A DNA stretch of 56,045 nt from Aquabacterium sp. (GTDB lineage Bacteria > Pseudomonadota > Gammaproteobacteria > Burkholderiales > Burkholderiaceae_C), in assembly GCF_030652515.1 (NCBI RefSeq), contig NZ_JAUSAR010000163.1, positions 1 to 56,045 of the forward strand, read 5' to 3'. The position numbers and the translations under genes were made by a program. The notes below the pieces were generated by a model. The model worked only from the letters and a program-made list of their open reading frames with translations. It was not told the origin of the DNA and made no database searches. Positions within the stretch are counted from its first letter, which is position 1; every line of letters begins with the position of its first letter. This document shows, piece by piece, positions 26,466 to 36,039 of this stretch.

Positions 26466-27035
26466 TCAACGGCCTGATTCCAACGGTGGGTACTCGCGCA
26501 CCGCGCCTTGCGGGGCCTTGCGGACCTCGTCGGTCTTGGCCGGCACCGGCAAGGCAGCCAGTTGGGCCTCCGTCAGGTTGGCCGGTGGTTTCTTGATGTC
26601 GGCGGGCTTGTCGATCGAGGCCACGAACTCGTGCTCGCTGGGCAGCTTGTCGGCGTCAAAGCGCTCGACCACATCGCCCTTGAAGAACACGGTGACGCTG
26701 CGCTGCTGCTTGGGCACACCCTGGCGGTGGATCGTGAAGACGTAGTCCCAGCGATCGGCGTGGAAGGGGTCGGCCAGCAAGGGCGAGCCCAGGATCTCGC
26801 GCACCTGGTTGCGGCCCAGTCCGGGCTGGATCTGAGCCATCACCTCTTGCGTGACCACATTGCCCTGCACCACGTCGATCTGGTAGGGCTGGATGATGCC
26901 GAACAAGGTCTCGGGCGAGCTCAGGCGCGTGCTGCAGGCCGACAGGGCCAGCAGGGACAGGGCGGCCACGGGGGCCAACACGGATCGGTTCAGAAATGGG
27001 TTCAAAAGGGATCGGCAAGTCATGGAAATCAACAT
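26466..27035 (-). CDS. bamE: outer membrane assembly lipoprotein BamE
   Basis: A 189-residue lipoprotein of the BAM complex, which inserts beta-barrel proteins. A signal peptide ends with the lipobox SACS (about residue 34). The core FGIIQPYQIDVVQGNVVTQEVMAQIQPGL and VREILGSPLLADPFHADRWDYVF is characteristic. The C-terminal tail is longer than in E. coli, as is usual in betaproteobacteria. The start at 27035 has AAGGG upstream; 27023 is an alternative. It is divergent from fur. Confidence 0.93.
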   Translation of the reverse strand: MLISMTCRSLLNPFLNRSVLAPVAALSLLALSACSTRLSSPETLFGIIQPYQIDVVQGNVVTQEVMAQIQPGLGRNQVREILGSPLLADPFHADRWDYVFTIHRQGVPKQQRSVTVFFKGDVVERFDADKLPSEHEFVASIDKPADIKKPPANLTEAQLAALPVPAKTDEVRKAPQGAVREYPPLESGR

Positions 27036-27215
27036 GGCATCAACGCCCTTGGAAAGGAGCCAGACAGTGTGCATCACAAACGCTCGACCCGCCCGGTCGG
27101 CACGCCTGGGCACGACCACATTGGCCCCACATTGGCTTGGTCCGGATTGAATCGATATCATTGGCGATTCTAGCGGGGGACAAAAGCGCCTTCGCTGACT
27201 GCCGGAGCCCGCCCC

Positions 27216-27674
27216 ATGACCACCCACGCCGAAGAACTCAAAAGCAGCGGACTCAAAGCCACGTTGCCCCGCATCAAGATCCTGGAAGTGTTCCAGCAAT
27301 CGCCCCAGCGCCACCTGGCCGCTGAAGACGTGTTCAAGGTGCTGCTGAACGAGGGTTCTGACATCGGCCTGGCCACGGTGTACCGCGTGCTCATGCAGTT
27401 CGAGCAGGCCGGCATCCTGTCGCGCAACCATTTTGAAACTGGCAAGGCGGTGTTCGAGCTGAATGAAGGCAAGCACCACGACCACCTGGTGTGCGTGGTC
27501 TGCGGCCGGGTCGAGGAGTTTTTTGACGCCGAGATCGAACAGCGTCAGCAGGAAATCGCCAAGGAACGCGGCTACGTGCTGCAGGACCACGCCTTGTCAC
27601 TGTACGTGGTGTGCAACCGCGATGGCTGCTCGGGCAGCAAGGTCAACCTGCCGCGCGGTGGCCACCACGCGTGA
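27216..27674 (+). CDS. fur: ferric uptake regulator
   Basis: A 152-residue Fe(II)-dependent repressor. The helix-turn-helix includes [22 protein letters not shown]; metal sites are HHDH (87-90) with Cys93 and Cys96, and a second Cys pair lies near the C-terminus (CNRDGC). GGAG precedes the ATG. Three Fur-box-like sites stand before iron genes at 35958, 43301 and 50640 in this window. The divergent 180-bp region to bamE contains a weak GATATCATT element that could allow autoregulation. Confidence 0.96.
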   Translation: MTTHAEELKSSGLKATLPRIKILEVFQQSPQRHLAAEDVFKVLLNEGSDIGLATVYRVLMQFEQAGILSRNHFETGKAVFELNEGKHHDHLVCVVCGRVEEFFDAEIEQRQQEIAKERGYVLQDHALSLYVVCNRDGCSGSKVNLPRGGHHA

Positions 27675-28649
27675 TCAGCCCTGGCCGCTGCTGCTGCTGC
27701 GGTCCAGCGCGCGCTGGTGGCGCTCGATGAATTCCTTGTAGGTGTCAATACCGCGCAGTTGCAGCACGGTGTTGCGCACGGCGGCCTCGACCAGCACGGC
27801 CAGATTTCGCCCGGCATCCACCGCGATGACCGCCTTGCGGATCGGCACGGCCATGATCTCTTCGAACAGAGGCTCGTAGGGCAGGCGTTCGAATTCGCGC
27901 TCCATGGTCTCTTTGCGGACCAGGTGGACGATGAGCTTGAGTCGCATCTTGCGGCGCACCGCGGTCTCGCCAAAAATGGACTTGATGTCCAGCAGGCCGA
28001 TGCCGCGCACTTCCAGCAGGTTTTGCAGCAACTCGGGGCAACGCCCTTCGATGGCGGTGCGCGAGACGCGGTACAGGTCAACCGCATCATCGGCCACCAG
28101 GCCATGGCCGCGCGAGATCAATTCCAGGCCCAGCTCGCTCTTGCCCAGGCCGGATTCGCCGGTGAGCAGCACGCCCAGCCCCAGGATGTCCATGAACACG
28201 CCGTGGCGCGTCAGGCGCTCGGCGAAGTGCTGCGTGAGGTAGGAGCGCAGCACGTCGATCACGTGGCCCGCGGGTTCGGAGGTCACGAACAGGGGGATGC
28301 CGGCGCGGCCGCACATGGCCACCAGGCGGTCGGTCGGTGCTTGCGCATCGGCCACCACCACCACGGGTGGCTCCAGGGTCACGATGCGCTGGATGCGGCG
28401 CTCCTGGTCTTCCGGCGTGGAACTGTTGAAGTAGGCCGCCTCGCGCCTGCCCACGATCTGCACCCGGTAGGGGTGGATGTAGTTCAGGTAGCCCACCAGA
28501 TCAGCGGCGGACTGCGCAGCCTTGACGGCTTCTTCGTCAAAACGGCGTTCGGGGTGGGCGTGGCCCGCGATCCACTCCCAGTGCAGGGCGGTGCGGTTGG
28601 CTTCAAACAGCGCTTCGGCGCTGATCACGGCAAGGTCTTTGGCACTCAT
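27675..28649 (-). CDS. hprK: HPr kinase/phosphorylase
   Basis: A 324-residue HPrK/P that phosphorylates HPr on a serine and reverses this. The N-terminal domain is followed by Walker A GESGLGKS and the HPrK signature region [15 protein letters not shown]. In betaproteobacteria it belongs to a truncated regulatory PTS with PtsN. The stop codon directly abuts the fur stop. It starts seven bases after ptsN. Confidence 0.94.
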   Translation of the reverse strand: MSAKDLAVISAEALFEANRTALHWEWIAGHAHPERRFDEEAVKAAQSAADLVGYLNYIHPYRVQIVGRREAAYFNSSTPEDQERRIQRIVTLEPPVVVVADAQAPTDRLVAMCGRAGIPLFVTSEPAGHVIDVLRSYLTQHFAERLTRHGVFMDILGLGVLLTGESGLGKSELGLELISRGHGLVADDAVDLYRVSRTAIEGRCPELLQNLLEVRGIGLLDIKSIFGETAVRRKMRLKLIVHLVRKETMEREFERLPYEPLFEEIMAVPIRKAVIAVDAGRNLAVLVEAAVRNTVLQLRGIDTYKEFIERHQRALDRSSSSGQG

Positions 28650-28656
28650 CCGGGGC

Positions 28657-29127
28657 TCAGGCCACCGATTTAAGAGGTTGCCAACGCTCGATCAACTCGT
28701 GCACCTTGGCCGCGTCGCCTTCGGTCTTGAGCCGCTCGCGCAACTCCCGGTCGGACAGCAACTCGGCAATTTCGGACAGGATCTCGAGGTGGCGCTGCGT
28801 GGCCGCCTCGGGCACCAGCAGGAAGATCAGCAAGTTGACGGATTCGTCATCAGGGGCATCGAAAGGGATGGACTGATGAAGCCGGATGACGGCCGCCAGC
28901 GGGTTTTTCAGGCCCTTGATGCGCCCGTGGGGGATGGCCACGCCGTGCCCCAAACCGGTGGAGCCCAGGCGCTCACGCGCAAACAGGTTGTCCGTCACGG
29001 TGGCACGCGCAATGGCGTGATGATTCTCGAACAACAGGCCCGCGTGCTCGAACACACGCTTCTTGCTGCTGGCGTCCAGATCCACGACCACTTGGCTGGC
29101 AGGAAGGATGGCGGAAAGTCGATTCAT
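28657..29127 (-). CDS. ptsN: nitrogen PTS EIIA protein PtsN
   Basis: A 156-residue EIIA-Ntr protein. The phosphorylated His67 is in GVAIPHGR, with the usual surrounding [14 protein letters not shown]. PtsN regulates potassium transport, nitrogen and stress responses by its phosphorylation state. The start MNRLSAILP at 29127 gives the family length. It is followed by hprK; hpf stands upstream across a 298-bp leader. Confidence 0.93.
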   Translation of the reverse strand: MNRLSAILPASQVVVDLDASSKKRVFEHAGLLFENHHAIARATVTDNLFARERLGSTGLGHGVAIPHGRIKGLKNPLAAVIRLHQSIPFDAPDDESVNLLIFLLVPEAATQRHLEILSEIAELLSDRELRERLKTEGDAAKVHELIERWQPLKSVA

Positions 29128-29328
29128 CTTGATACAAGCGGGGGCGACGGTTGGAACCTTGACCCCCACCCCCGGGACGGATGAGGGGCGGATTATAGGA
29201 ACCGAAGACTACTGATCGGGTGTCGCGACACCCACTGATTCAGGGGATTCTGCACCGATTGCTGCAGCGCAGCAAGCATCAAACTCAACAATTTCACTCT
29301 ACGCCTGCACCATTTTGCACATCGCATG

Positions 29329-29351
29329 AAAAACGGCCCCGAAGGGCCGTT
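29329..29351 (-). terminator. rho-independent terminator downstream of hpf
   Basis: On the minus strand AACGGCCC-TTCG-GGGCCGTT is a perfect eight-base stem with a UUCG-class loop, followed by a short T-run. It lies about 75 bases after the hpf stop codon. The rest of the 298-bp stretch between hpf and ptsN (29128-29425) contains no frame I can support and probably holds the ptsN promoter. Confidence 0.8.
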
Positions 29352-29425
29352 AACTTGGTGCATGCCTGCACGGGCGTCCCACCATCAGGTGGCACCAAGC
29401 TGGATGCTGGAGTTGGGGGTAAAGC

Positions 29426-29785
29426 TCATTGAATGGCGGTGTCCCAGTTGGTGACGCCTTCATGGCGCTTGAATGAGGTGTGGTGGTGGTCTTGCACGCG
29501 GTCCTTGTGGCGGCAGACTTGACGATCGAGCTTGTCCATCAACTGGTCGATGGCGGCATAGAGATCTTCGTGGGCAGTTTCAACAAAGATGTCCTTGCCC
29601 TTGACGTGCAAATTGACTTCGGCCTTCTGTCTGCGATCCTTTTCCTTTTGCTTCTCGACACTGAGTAGAACGGTAACGTCCACCACTTGGTCAAAATGTC
29701 GGGTTACTCGCTCTAACTTGGTGAGAACGTACTCACGCAAAGCGGCGGTAACTTCCAGGTGGTGCCCACTGATCGTCAAATTCAT
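29426..29785 (-). CDS. hpf: ribosome hibernation promoting factor, short form
   Basis: A 119-residue HPF/RaiA-family protein starting [20 protein letters not shown], with the basic segment [20 protein letters not shown] and the acidic [19 protein letters not shown]. It binds the small ribosomal subunit and pairs ribosomes in stationary phase. AAAGGA stands eight bases before the ATG at 29785. In many relatives rpoN lies just upstream; here an MFS gene does. The 208 bases between them show only a short GC hairpin after the MFS stop. Confidence 0.93.
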   Translation of the reverse strand: MNLTISGHHLEVTAALREYVLTKLERVTRHFDQVVDVTVLLSVEKQKEKDRRQKAEVNLHVKGKDIFVETAHEDLYAAIDQLMDKLDRQVCRHKDRVQDHHHTSFKRHEGVTNWDTAIQ

Positions 29786-29993
29786 ACTGCATCCTTTCGA
29801 GCGCAGAAGGGTTGAGGACATCCGGCTGGCTGCAGCCCAAAGGCTTGAAAAAAACGGCCAACCAGAAGTTCAGTTTGCGCCTGACACGGCGAGATGACAA
29901 GCCCATGACATCAGTGTTTACATTGAGAAACCAAGCTCTGTGAAGAAACCCCGCAAAGCGGTTGAATCGCGCTGAACAGCGCCTGATTCGCAC

Positions 29994-31223
29994 TCAAATG
30001 ACGGGGGTTTGCCCCGCCTTGTGCAGGCGCAATTGGCCCACCCACCAGACCATGACGATGGTAGAAGCCAGGGCGAGCCAACCGGTGCGGCCATAGCCCT
30101 GCACCAGGCCGTCGGGTGTGCGTGAAATGAGCACCCCACCCAGCCAGGCCGCCAAGCCCATCGCACCCGATTGCAGGGCCCCATTGACGCTCATGAAAGC
30201 GCCTCGCATGGCCGGCGGCGGCGCCGCCGTCAACAAGGCCATGCCCGGCACCATGCGGCCTGACACGAAGATGAAAAACGCCGTGGTGACCACGATCAGC
30301 ACGGCCACGGGCGCGGCCGACATGTGCGTCAGGACCAGCATGGGCACCACCGCCACCACGCTGATCACCCGGAACACCAGCACCTTGCCATGCCGATCAG
30401 CCAACTGGCCCCACAGGCGGGCGGTGAACAGGGTGGCCACGCCACCGACCAGGTAGATCAGCGGCACCTGCTCCTGGCTGAGCCCCAGGTTGGTGGTGGT
30501 GTAAATGGTGATGTAGGGGATGATGCTGAAACTGCCCAGCACCATCAGGGCCGACAAGCCAAACGCACGCCAGTGGTTGGCATCGGCCAGCACCCGACCC
30601 AGTTGGTTGAATGAAGAACCGGCGGCCGCGCCCGCCAGGTGGCCATGCAGCGAAGGCACCACGCGCCAGGCGACCAGCCACACCGGCACGCACACCAGAG
30701 CGATGGCAATGAAGGGCCCATGCCAGCCCACCTGGCTGGCCAGCCACAGCGAGGCGGGCACACCCGCCACCGTGGCCATCGAGAACGCGGCCATGACCAC
30801 GCCCATGGCCCGGCCGCGTCGCTCGAACGCGATCGCGTCGCCCACGATGGTCTGGACCAGGGCCCCCAGCACTCCGCCAAAAACACCGGCGGCAATGCGC
30901 GCCCCCATCAGGCTGCCATAGGTGGGTGCCAGACCACAGGCCAGGGTGGCCACGGCAAAGCCCGCATAAAGGGTCAGCAAGGCCCGTTTGCGCTCGAAGC
31001 GGTCAATCACCAAGGATGCCAGCAGGCCTGAGACCCCGGCCGCCAGGGAATAGGCCGACACCAACAGGCCAAACTGCGCGTCGCTCAAGGAGAACAGGCG
31101 GGTGAGCTGCGGCCCCAGGGGCATCATGACCATGAAGTCGACGATGTGGGTGAACTGGACGGCGGCCAGGCTCCACAGCAGCCAGCGTTCTTTTTGAAGG
31201 GTGAGTGGGGACAAAGACGACAT
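29994..31223 (-). CDS. MFS transporter
   Basis: A 409-residue major facilitator protein with about 12 helices. It shows the DHA1-like early motif FMVMMPLGPQL and the loop 2-3 motif DRFERKRALL. The N-terminus MSSLSPLTLQKERWLLWSLAAVQFTH is typical of the arabinose-efflux-like/AraJ group. The substrate cannot be read from sequence. The start at 31223 was chosen over one nine codons upstream; neither has a strong ribosome binding site. It is divergent from pglL with only about 70 bases between starts. Confidence 0.88.
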   Translation of the reverse strand: MSSLSPLTLQKERWLLWSLAAVQFTHIVDFMVMMPLGPQLTRLFSLSDAQFGLLVSAYSLAAGVSGLLASLVIDRFERKRALLTLYAGFAVATLACGLAPTYGSLMGARIAAGVFGGVLGALVQTIVGDAIAFERRGRAMGVVMAAFSMATVAGVPASLWLASQVGWHGPFIAIALVCVPVWLVAWRVVPSLHGHLAGAAAGSSFNQLGRVLADANHWRAFGLSALMVLGSFSIIPYITIYTTTNLGLSQEQVPLIYLVGGVATLFTARLWGQLADRHGKVLVFRVISVVAVVPMLVLTHMSAAPVAVLIVVTTAFFIFVSGRMVPGMALLTAAPPPAMRGAFMSVNGALQSGAMGLAAWLGGVLISRTPDGLVQGYGRTGWLALASTIVMVWWVGQLRLHKAGQTPVI

Positions 31224-31292
31224 AGCTCGCCAGTCTGCCTGCATTTGCAAGGCCGGTCCGGGCCGAGGCTTTGCACGCGAGACAATAGGCGG

Positions 31293-33104
31293 ATGAGTTC
31301 AACTTCCAAGCTCCCGTCCGCGCAAGCCTGGCTGCCCCTGGCCTTGCTGGCCATCGCGGCCCCCACCTTGCTGGCCGCCCACGAGTCGCCCTCGGTCACG
31401 TTTTACAACCAGGTGCTGGCCTTGTTTGGCTGGGGCCTGTGGACGGCCGCGCTGGCCGGGCCCATCTTGCGTGGGCAGAGCTTGGCGAGCCCCCGCCATC
31501 AGGGGCCGATGTGGGCCTTGTCCGCGATGCTGCTGCTGAACGCGGGCCTGGCCCTGGCAGCACCTTATGTCAGTGGTTTGCCCCTGGGTTTGGCCATGAT
31601 GGGTGGTGGCATGGCCTTGTCGGCGCTGCTGGTGTTCGTGGTGGCCTGGCGCGCAGGCTTGAGCGACCAGGGCCACCGTGTCTTCGATGTGTTTTGCGAA
31701 GCGCTGGCGTGGGCGGGCGTGGCGGGCATGGTGTTGGCGCTGATCCAGGTTTTCCACCCGGCCTGGGCCGACGGCAGCCTGATTGCGGAGCCCACCATGC
31801 CCGGGCGCGCGGTGGGCAATCTGCGCCAGCCCAACCATTTCAGCACCTTGCTGGTGTGGTCGTGCTGTGCTGCGGCCTGGTTGGGTGCGCGGGGTCGCTG
31901 GCCTCGGCCCTTGGCCATCGGGGCCATCGTGCTGATGATTGGCGGGGTGGTGTTCACCGCTTCGCGCACGGGCACGATCGCGATGCTGTTTCTGGCCGTG
32001 TGGGGCTGGCGTGACCGCGATCTGCCACTGCGACTGCGCCAGGTGCTGATGCTGGCCCCGGTCATTTATGGCGCGTGGTGGGGCGGCATGTGGCTGTGGT
32101 CGCACCTGGACACGGGCGTGGCCTTTGCGGCCGAAGCACGCCTGCACGACCGCAGCGACATTTCCAGCTCGCGCTTCAAGATCTGGGCCAATGTGCTGGA
32201 CCTGATCGCCGCGCACCCCTGGACGGGCGTGGGCTATGGCGAATTCAACCTGGCCTGGACCTTGACGCCCTTCCCGACCCGCCCGGTCGCCTTTTTTGAC
32301 CACACCCACAATGTGCTGCTGCAGTGGGCGGTGGAGTTTGGCCTGCCGCTGGCCGGGCTGATGACGGTGCTGAGCTTGTGGGGACTGTGGGGTTTGCTGG
32401 GCCCGGGCTTGAGAAAAAGCGCCGACCCCGTGCCCGGCCAGGCCTTCGCGGGCACGCCTGCCGGGGCCGCGGCCGTGATCGTGACGCTGGTGGGCTTGCA
32501 CAGCCTGCTGGAGTACCCGCTTTGGTACAGCTATTTCCTGCTGCCCACGGCTTTTGCCTGGGGCATGGGGCTGGCCGCGCGGGCCCGCCAAGCCAATCCT
32601 GGCCTGCCCCCCCAGGCGGTCGATCCCAGCACCAACTCTGCCTTGATGACGGGCGCGCTGGCGATCTCCATTTTCACGGCCTGGTGCACCTGGGATTTCC
32701 AGGCGGCGGCCAACATCTACTCGCCGCGCGAAGGCGCCGGCCCGTTGAGCGAGCGCATCAAGTTCGGTCAGCACACGACGTGGTTTGCCTACCAGGCCGA
32801 CTACGCCAACGTGACGGGCGTGGAGGAAGACGAACCGGCCAAGCCACCGCTGGCCTTCAACCGAACCTTGCACAACCTGGTGGACGCGCGGCTGATGATG
32901 GCCTATGCGCGCTCGCTCGCCGAGCATGGCGAGGTCGACAAGGGGCGCTTCGTGGTGGACCGGTTGAGGGAGTTTCGCAATGCGACCAGCCAGGCTTTTC
33001 TGGACGAATGCAAGGACGAGCCGGACATCGTTCAGGTGCCATTTCAGTGCACGCCAGCAGAGGTGCTGTATGACTGGCGGGAGTTGTTGCCAGCCAGGCC
33101 TTAG
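31293..33104 (+). CDS. pglL: PglL-family O-oligosaccharyltransferase (Wzy_C)
   Basis: A 603-residue inner membrane protein with about 11-13 helices. The O-antigen ligase/polymerase signature is in the large periplasmic loop (RFKIWANVLDLIAAHPWTGVGYGEFN) with FFDHTHNVLLQWAVEFGLP; a Wzy_C_2-like helix LVGLHSLLEYPLWYSYFLLP follows. The soluble C-terminus (about 490-603) is helical. PglL enzymes move a lipid-linked glycan to Ser or Thr of exported proteins such as pilin. No glycan cluster or pilin gene adjoins it, so the target is unknown; O-antigen ligase remains possible. Confidence 0.85.
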   Translation: MSSTSKLPSAQAWLPLALLAIAAPTLLAAHESPSVTFYNQVLALFGWGLWTAALAGPILRGQSLASPRHQGPMWALSAMLLLNAGLALAAPYVSGLPLGLAMMGGGMALSALLVFVVAWRAGLSDQGHRVFDVFCEALAWAGVAGMVLALIQVFHPAWADGSLIAEPTMPGRAVGNLRQPNHFSTLLVWSCCAAAWLGARGRWPRPLAIGAIVLMIGGVVFTASRTGTIAMLFLAVWGWRDRDLPLRLRQVLMLAPVIYGAWWGGMWLWSHLDTGVAFAAEARLHDRSDISSSRFKIWANVLDLIAAHPWTGVGYGEFNLAWTLTPFPTRPVAFFDHTHNVLLQWAVEFGLPLAGLMTVLSLWGLWGLLGPGLRKSADPVPGQAFAGTPAGAAAVIVTLVGLHSLLEYPLWYSYFLLPTAFAWGMGLAARARQANPGLPPQAVDPSTNSALMTGALAISIFTAWCTWDFQAAANIYSPREGAGPLSERIKFGQHTTWFAYQADYANVTGVEEDEPAKPPLAFNRTLHNLVDARLMMAYARSLAEHGEVDKGRFVVDRLREFRNATSQAFLDECKDEPDIVQVPFQCTPAEVLYDWRELLPARP

Positions 33105-33156
33105 CGGGCTTTGGCTGGTTTGTTTTGTTTTGTCTTGGCAGCGCGGGGCGCGGGCT

Positions 33157-33240
33157 GGGGCGGTCTCCGGCAGGGCTTCAGCTTGGTGGTCCCGCTGTTA
33201 GCGGGACCACCAAGCCAGGCGCCCCGCCGGAGACCGCCCC
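33157..33240. repeat. 84-bp nested inverted repeat (double-stem cruciform)
   Basis: The outer arms GGGGCGGTCTCCGGC (33157-33171) and GCCGGAGACCGCCCC (33226-33240) are perfectly complementary over 15 bases. The inner arms GCTTGGTGGTCCCGCT (33181-33196) and its exact complement (33200-33215) add 16 more around a three-base loop. It lies 52 bases after pglL. It may act as a terminator, but its nested form and the companion structures at 33248-33607 suggest a dispersed structured element. The whole 33105-33645 stretch has no supportable gene. Confidence 0.85.
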
Positions 33241-33247
33241 AGCCCTT

Positions 33248-33394
33248 TGATCGCCCCGCTATGGCATGCCACGGCTGCAATCTGTAGCGTACCACCAGCC
33301 GCGTCAGCGGGCACCATTTGCACGACCGAGGCCAACGCCACCCCGTTGCCATGCCACCACCCCAGACCGTGCCACGCCACCAGCGGGGCGATCA
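33248..33394. repeat. inverted repeat with 13-bp arms
   Basis: TGATCGCCCCGCT (33248-33260) and AGCGGGGCGATCA (33382-33394) are exact inverted copies enclosing about 120 bases rich in CCAC and ATGCCA words. This repeat directly follows the 84-bp element and abuts the next one, so three inverted repeats tile 33157-33607. Confidence 0.75.
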
Positions 33395-33607
33395 GGGATG
33401 AGGCGGAGGCGGGCGGGGCGACTTCGGGGGCGTCGAGGAGCGGAGGCCACGGCGGGTTGCCCCTCGCACCGCGAGGGGTCGGCGAGGACTGTTTGAGCCC
33501 GAAGGGCGAGTTCCGCAGCCGCCCGCCGTGGCCGAGCACCACAGAGCAGTCCGCCGCTACGCGGTGGACCGCCACCATAGGAGCCCCGCCCGCCTCCGCC
33601 TCATCCC
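33395..33607. repeat. 213-bp highly structured element with 25-bp arms
   Basis: Perfect 25-base terminal arms (33395-33419 and 33583-33607; GGGATGAGG and CCTCATCCC at the ends) enclose a second 12-base stem GGCCACGGCGGG/CCCGCCGTGGCC (33445-33456, 33522-33533). Inside that are hairpins CCCCTCGC-ACC-GCGAGGGG (33460-33478) and GCCC-GAA-GGGC (33497-33507), and to the right GTCCGCCGC-TAC-GCGGTGGAC (33550-33570). The phrase ACTGTTTGAGCCCGAAGGGC resembles words repeated between genes in Comamonadaceae, as I recall them. It could be a non-autonomous mobile or REP-like element or a structured RNA; no protein frame fits. Confidence 0.8.
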
Positions 33608-33645
33608 CGCCCCGCGCTGCCATGACAAAACAGACAACACAAGCA

Positions 33646-34119
33646 TCACCGCTGCCAATGCCCGCTGCGCCCCCCCAGCTTTTCCACCAAAGCCACATCG
33701 GTCATGACCATGCCCCTATCAGCCGCCTTGCACATGTCATAAATCGTGAGCAAGCCGACCTGCACCGCGGTCAAGGCCTCCATCTCGACCCCCGTGGGCC
33801 CCACGGTCTGGGCCGTCACGCGGCAAAGCACGGCGGGCAGATCGGGCTCCAGCTCGAACTCAACCGAAACCTTGGACAGCGGCAAGGGGTGGCACAAGGG
33901 AATCAGGTCAGCCGTGCGTTTGGCCCCCTGGATGGCCGCGATGCGCGCCACGCCCAGCACATCGCCCTTGCCAGCGCGGCCCTCGGTGATCAGGGCCAGC
34001 GTTTCGGCCTGCATGCGGATGCGGCCCTCGGCCACGGCGCGGCGCATGGTGGCGGGCTTGTCGGACACGTCCACCATGTGGGCTTGTCCCTGGGCGTCAA
34101 AATGGGTCAGTTCGGTCAT
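33646..34119 (-). CDS. moaC: cyclic pyranopterin monophosphate synthase
   Basis: A 157-residue MoaC that closes the pterin ring in molybdenum cofactor synthesis. Signatures are [35 protein letters not shown] and the late [12 protein letters not shown]. The start at 34119 ([18 protein letters not shown]) fits the family. It is divergent from the M48 peptidase gene; no other moa gene is in the window. Confidence 0.95.
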   Translation of the reverse strand: MTELTHFDAQGQAHMVDVSDKPATMRRAVAEGRIRMQAETLALITEGRAGKGDVLGVARIAAIQGAKRTADLIPLCHPLPLSKVSVEFELEPDLPAVLCRVTAQTVGPTGVEMEALTAVQVGLLTIYDMCKAADRGMVMTDVALVEKLGGRSGHWQR

Positions 34120-34231
34120 GATGTCTGGGATGTAAAGATCACCCTGCACGCCGAACCTGTACCCAGGCCCGGCACTCCAAGCGGTGACAGACACAGCATA
34201 CTGCCCAGCGTGGCAAACCTCTTGCGCCTAC

Positions 34232-35908
34232 ATGCTTTTGAATAAAACGTCTTCCGCTCCCCGCTCTGCCAAGCGCCCGCCCGCTCATGCCCCGGCCTGG
34301 CATGCCGTGGCCATGGCACTGCTGGTGGCCTGGCCGCTCGGGCTGAGCGCCGCGTCAACCAGCGACCTGGGCTTGCCACCGAGCAGCTCATCGCTGGCCC
34401 TGCCCTCGCTGGGTGACGCGGCCGCGCAGACATTGTCGCCCATGGCAGAGCGCCGGTTGGGCGACCGCATCATGCGCTCCATCCTGCCCGACCCGGACGT
34501 GATCGACGACCCGCTGATTCTGGAGTACGTGAACCAATCCTGGCAGGCCTTGCTGACCAGTGCACGCCAACGCGGCGACCTGAATGCCGACATCGACTCG
34601 ACCCACGCCTGGCGTCCTTTCCTGGTGCGCGAGCGCAGTGTCAACGCCTTTGCGCTGCCCGGCGGCTACATCGGCGTTCACCTGGGCCTGTTGGCCATGA
34701 CCACGACGCCGGACGAACTGGCCTCGGTACTGGCGCACGAGTTGTCGCACGTGACGCAGCGCCACATCGCCCGCATGATCAGCGAGCAAAGCCGCCAGTC
34801 GTGGATCAGCATTGCCTCGATGCTGCTGGGCGCACTGGCGGCCAGCCGCGCACCGGCCGCGGCCCAGGCCATGATGGCCGGTGGCCAGGCCATCGCCATC
34901 CAGGGGCAGCTCAACTTTTCGCGCGACATGGAACGTGAAGCCGACCGCGTGGGCTTTGGCGTGCTCAGCGAAGCGGGCTTTGCGCCGATTGGCATGGCGC
35001 AGATGTTCGAGCACCTGCAGCAGGCCTCGCGCCTGACCGACGACAACAGCTACCCTTACCTGCGCACCCACCCCTTGACGAGTGAACGCATTGGCGAAGC
35101 CCGTTCACGGATGGGCCCCAATGGCTTGCTGCCGCCCGCCATCGACCGCAGCGATGCCCGTGAAATGCTGGTGGCGCAACACGCCTTGATGTCGGCACGC
35201 AGCCGGGTCCTGATGGACCCGCGCAGTGTCAGCCTGATGCCCTTGCTGAACCCCACCGCACCCAAAAGTGCATCCGCCCTGGAGGCCGTGGCCTTGCACT
35301 ACACCTCCGCCGTGGCGGCACATCGCCTGAACGACCGGGGCCAGGTGGCCGCCTCACTGAAGCTGGCCCGCACGTCGGCGGCGAACCTGCCCAAAGCGCA
35401 GCAGGCGGCGGTGGAGCGCATCCTGGCTTTGGAAGAGTCCGACACGCTGGTCGATGCCCGCCAGGCCGTGCAAGCCGCCGCCGTCTTGTCGAACGCCGCG
35501 GCCAAGGGCCAGGGCACGGTGATGCTGGACGCCCGCCCCGAGCTGCTCCTGAACGCCCGCATTGCCCTGAACCTGCCCGAGGCGCGCGACAACCGCGAGG
35601 CCTGGCACGAGGCCGCCACGCGCCTGCAAACCCACGTCAGCGCCCAGGCGCAGGACGCCACGGCCTGGGGCTTGCTGGCCGCCTTGTGGCGCAACCTCGG
35701 CCAACCCTTGCGCGCCGTGCGGGCCGAGGCCGAAGCCACCGCGGCCCTGGGCGACCTACCTGGCGCCATCGACCGCATCGAAGGCGGCGCCAAGAATGTG
35801 CGCCAAGCCTCGGCCGCCGACGCCATCGAGCTGTCGGTCATGCAGTCGCGCCTGCGCGTCTGGCGCCGCCAGCAACGCGATGATCTGGCCGAGGACGGGG
35901 CGCGCTGA
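34232..35908 (+). CDS. M48-family metalloprotease, BepA-like
   Basis: A 558-residue exported zinc protease with a C-terminal TPR-like half. The signal peptide reaches about residue 41 (LGLSAAS). HELSH at 169-173 gives two zinc ligands and the catalytic Glu; the third ligand is in DMEREADRVGF. The C-terminal half (300-558) is Ala-rich helical repeats, as in BepA/YfgC, which checks outer membrane protein assembly in the periplasm. The start at 34232 fits a signal peptide; the longer frame from 34184 does not. It is divergent from moaC. Confidence 0.9.
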   Translation: MLLNKTSSAPRSAKRPPAHAPAWHAVAMALLVAWPLGLSAASTSDLGLPPSSSSLALPSLGDAAAQTLSPMAERRLGDRIMRSILPDPDVIDDPLILEYVNQSWQALLTSARQRGDLNADIDSTHAWRPFLVRERSVNAFALPGGYIGVHLGLLAMTTTPDELASVLAHELSHVTQRHIARMISEQSRQSWISIASMLLGALAASRAPAAAQAMMAGGQAIAIQGQLNFSRDMEREADRVGFGVLSEAGFAPIGMAQMFEHLQQASRLTDDNSYPYLRTHPLTSERIGEARSRMGPNGLLPPAIDRSDAREMLVAQHALMSARSRVLMDPRSVSLMPLLNPTAPKSASALEAVALHYTSAVAAHRLNDRGQVAASLKLARTSAANLPKAQQAAVERILALEESDTLVDARQAVQAAAVLSNAAAKGQGTVMLDARPELLLNARIALNLPEARDNREAWHEAATRLQTHVSAQAQDATAWGLLAALWRNLGQPLRAVRAEAEATAALGDLPGAIDRIEGGAKNVRQASAADAIELSVMQSRLRVWRRQQRDDLAEDGAR

Positions 35909-35957
35909 CGCGACCTGATCCGGGAAAGCAACCCGACGGCGGTTGTGGTCAATTATT

Positions 35958-35978
35958 TGCGAATGAGAACCATTCGCA
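35958..35978. promoter_or_regulatory. Fur box upstream of the heme uptake locus
   Basis: TGCGAATG-AGAAC-CATTCGCA is a perfect eight-base inverted repeat whose core AATGAGAACCATT matches betaproteobacterial Fur boxes. It stands about 60-80 bases before the small gene at 36040 and probably controls the heme genes that follow. Confidence 0.85.
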
Positions 35979-36039
35979 ATACAATGAGTCCACTCGATCA
36001 CGATCTGCTGGTCTCACGCTTTTGCCCGGAGTTGTCCAC

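Noticed and set aside
29733..29993. An 86-codon minus-strand frame upstream of hpf
   Set aside because: It overlaps the hpf start region, has no ribosome binding site or recognisable domain, and is probably leader sequence.
31299..32927. A 542-codon minus-strand open frame opposite pglL
   Set aside because: Low-complexity Gln/His/Arg/Gly composition with no family feature; the plus-strand gene has clear Wzy_C motifs.
33198..33698. Open frames of up to 332 codons across the inverted-repeat stretch
   Set aside because: They are formed by repeat sequence and low-complexity GC words and overlap moaC; no family signal.
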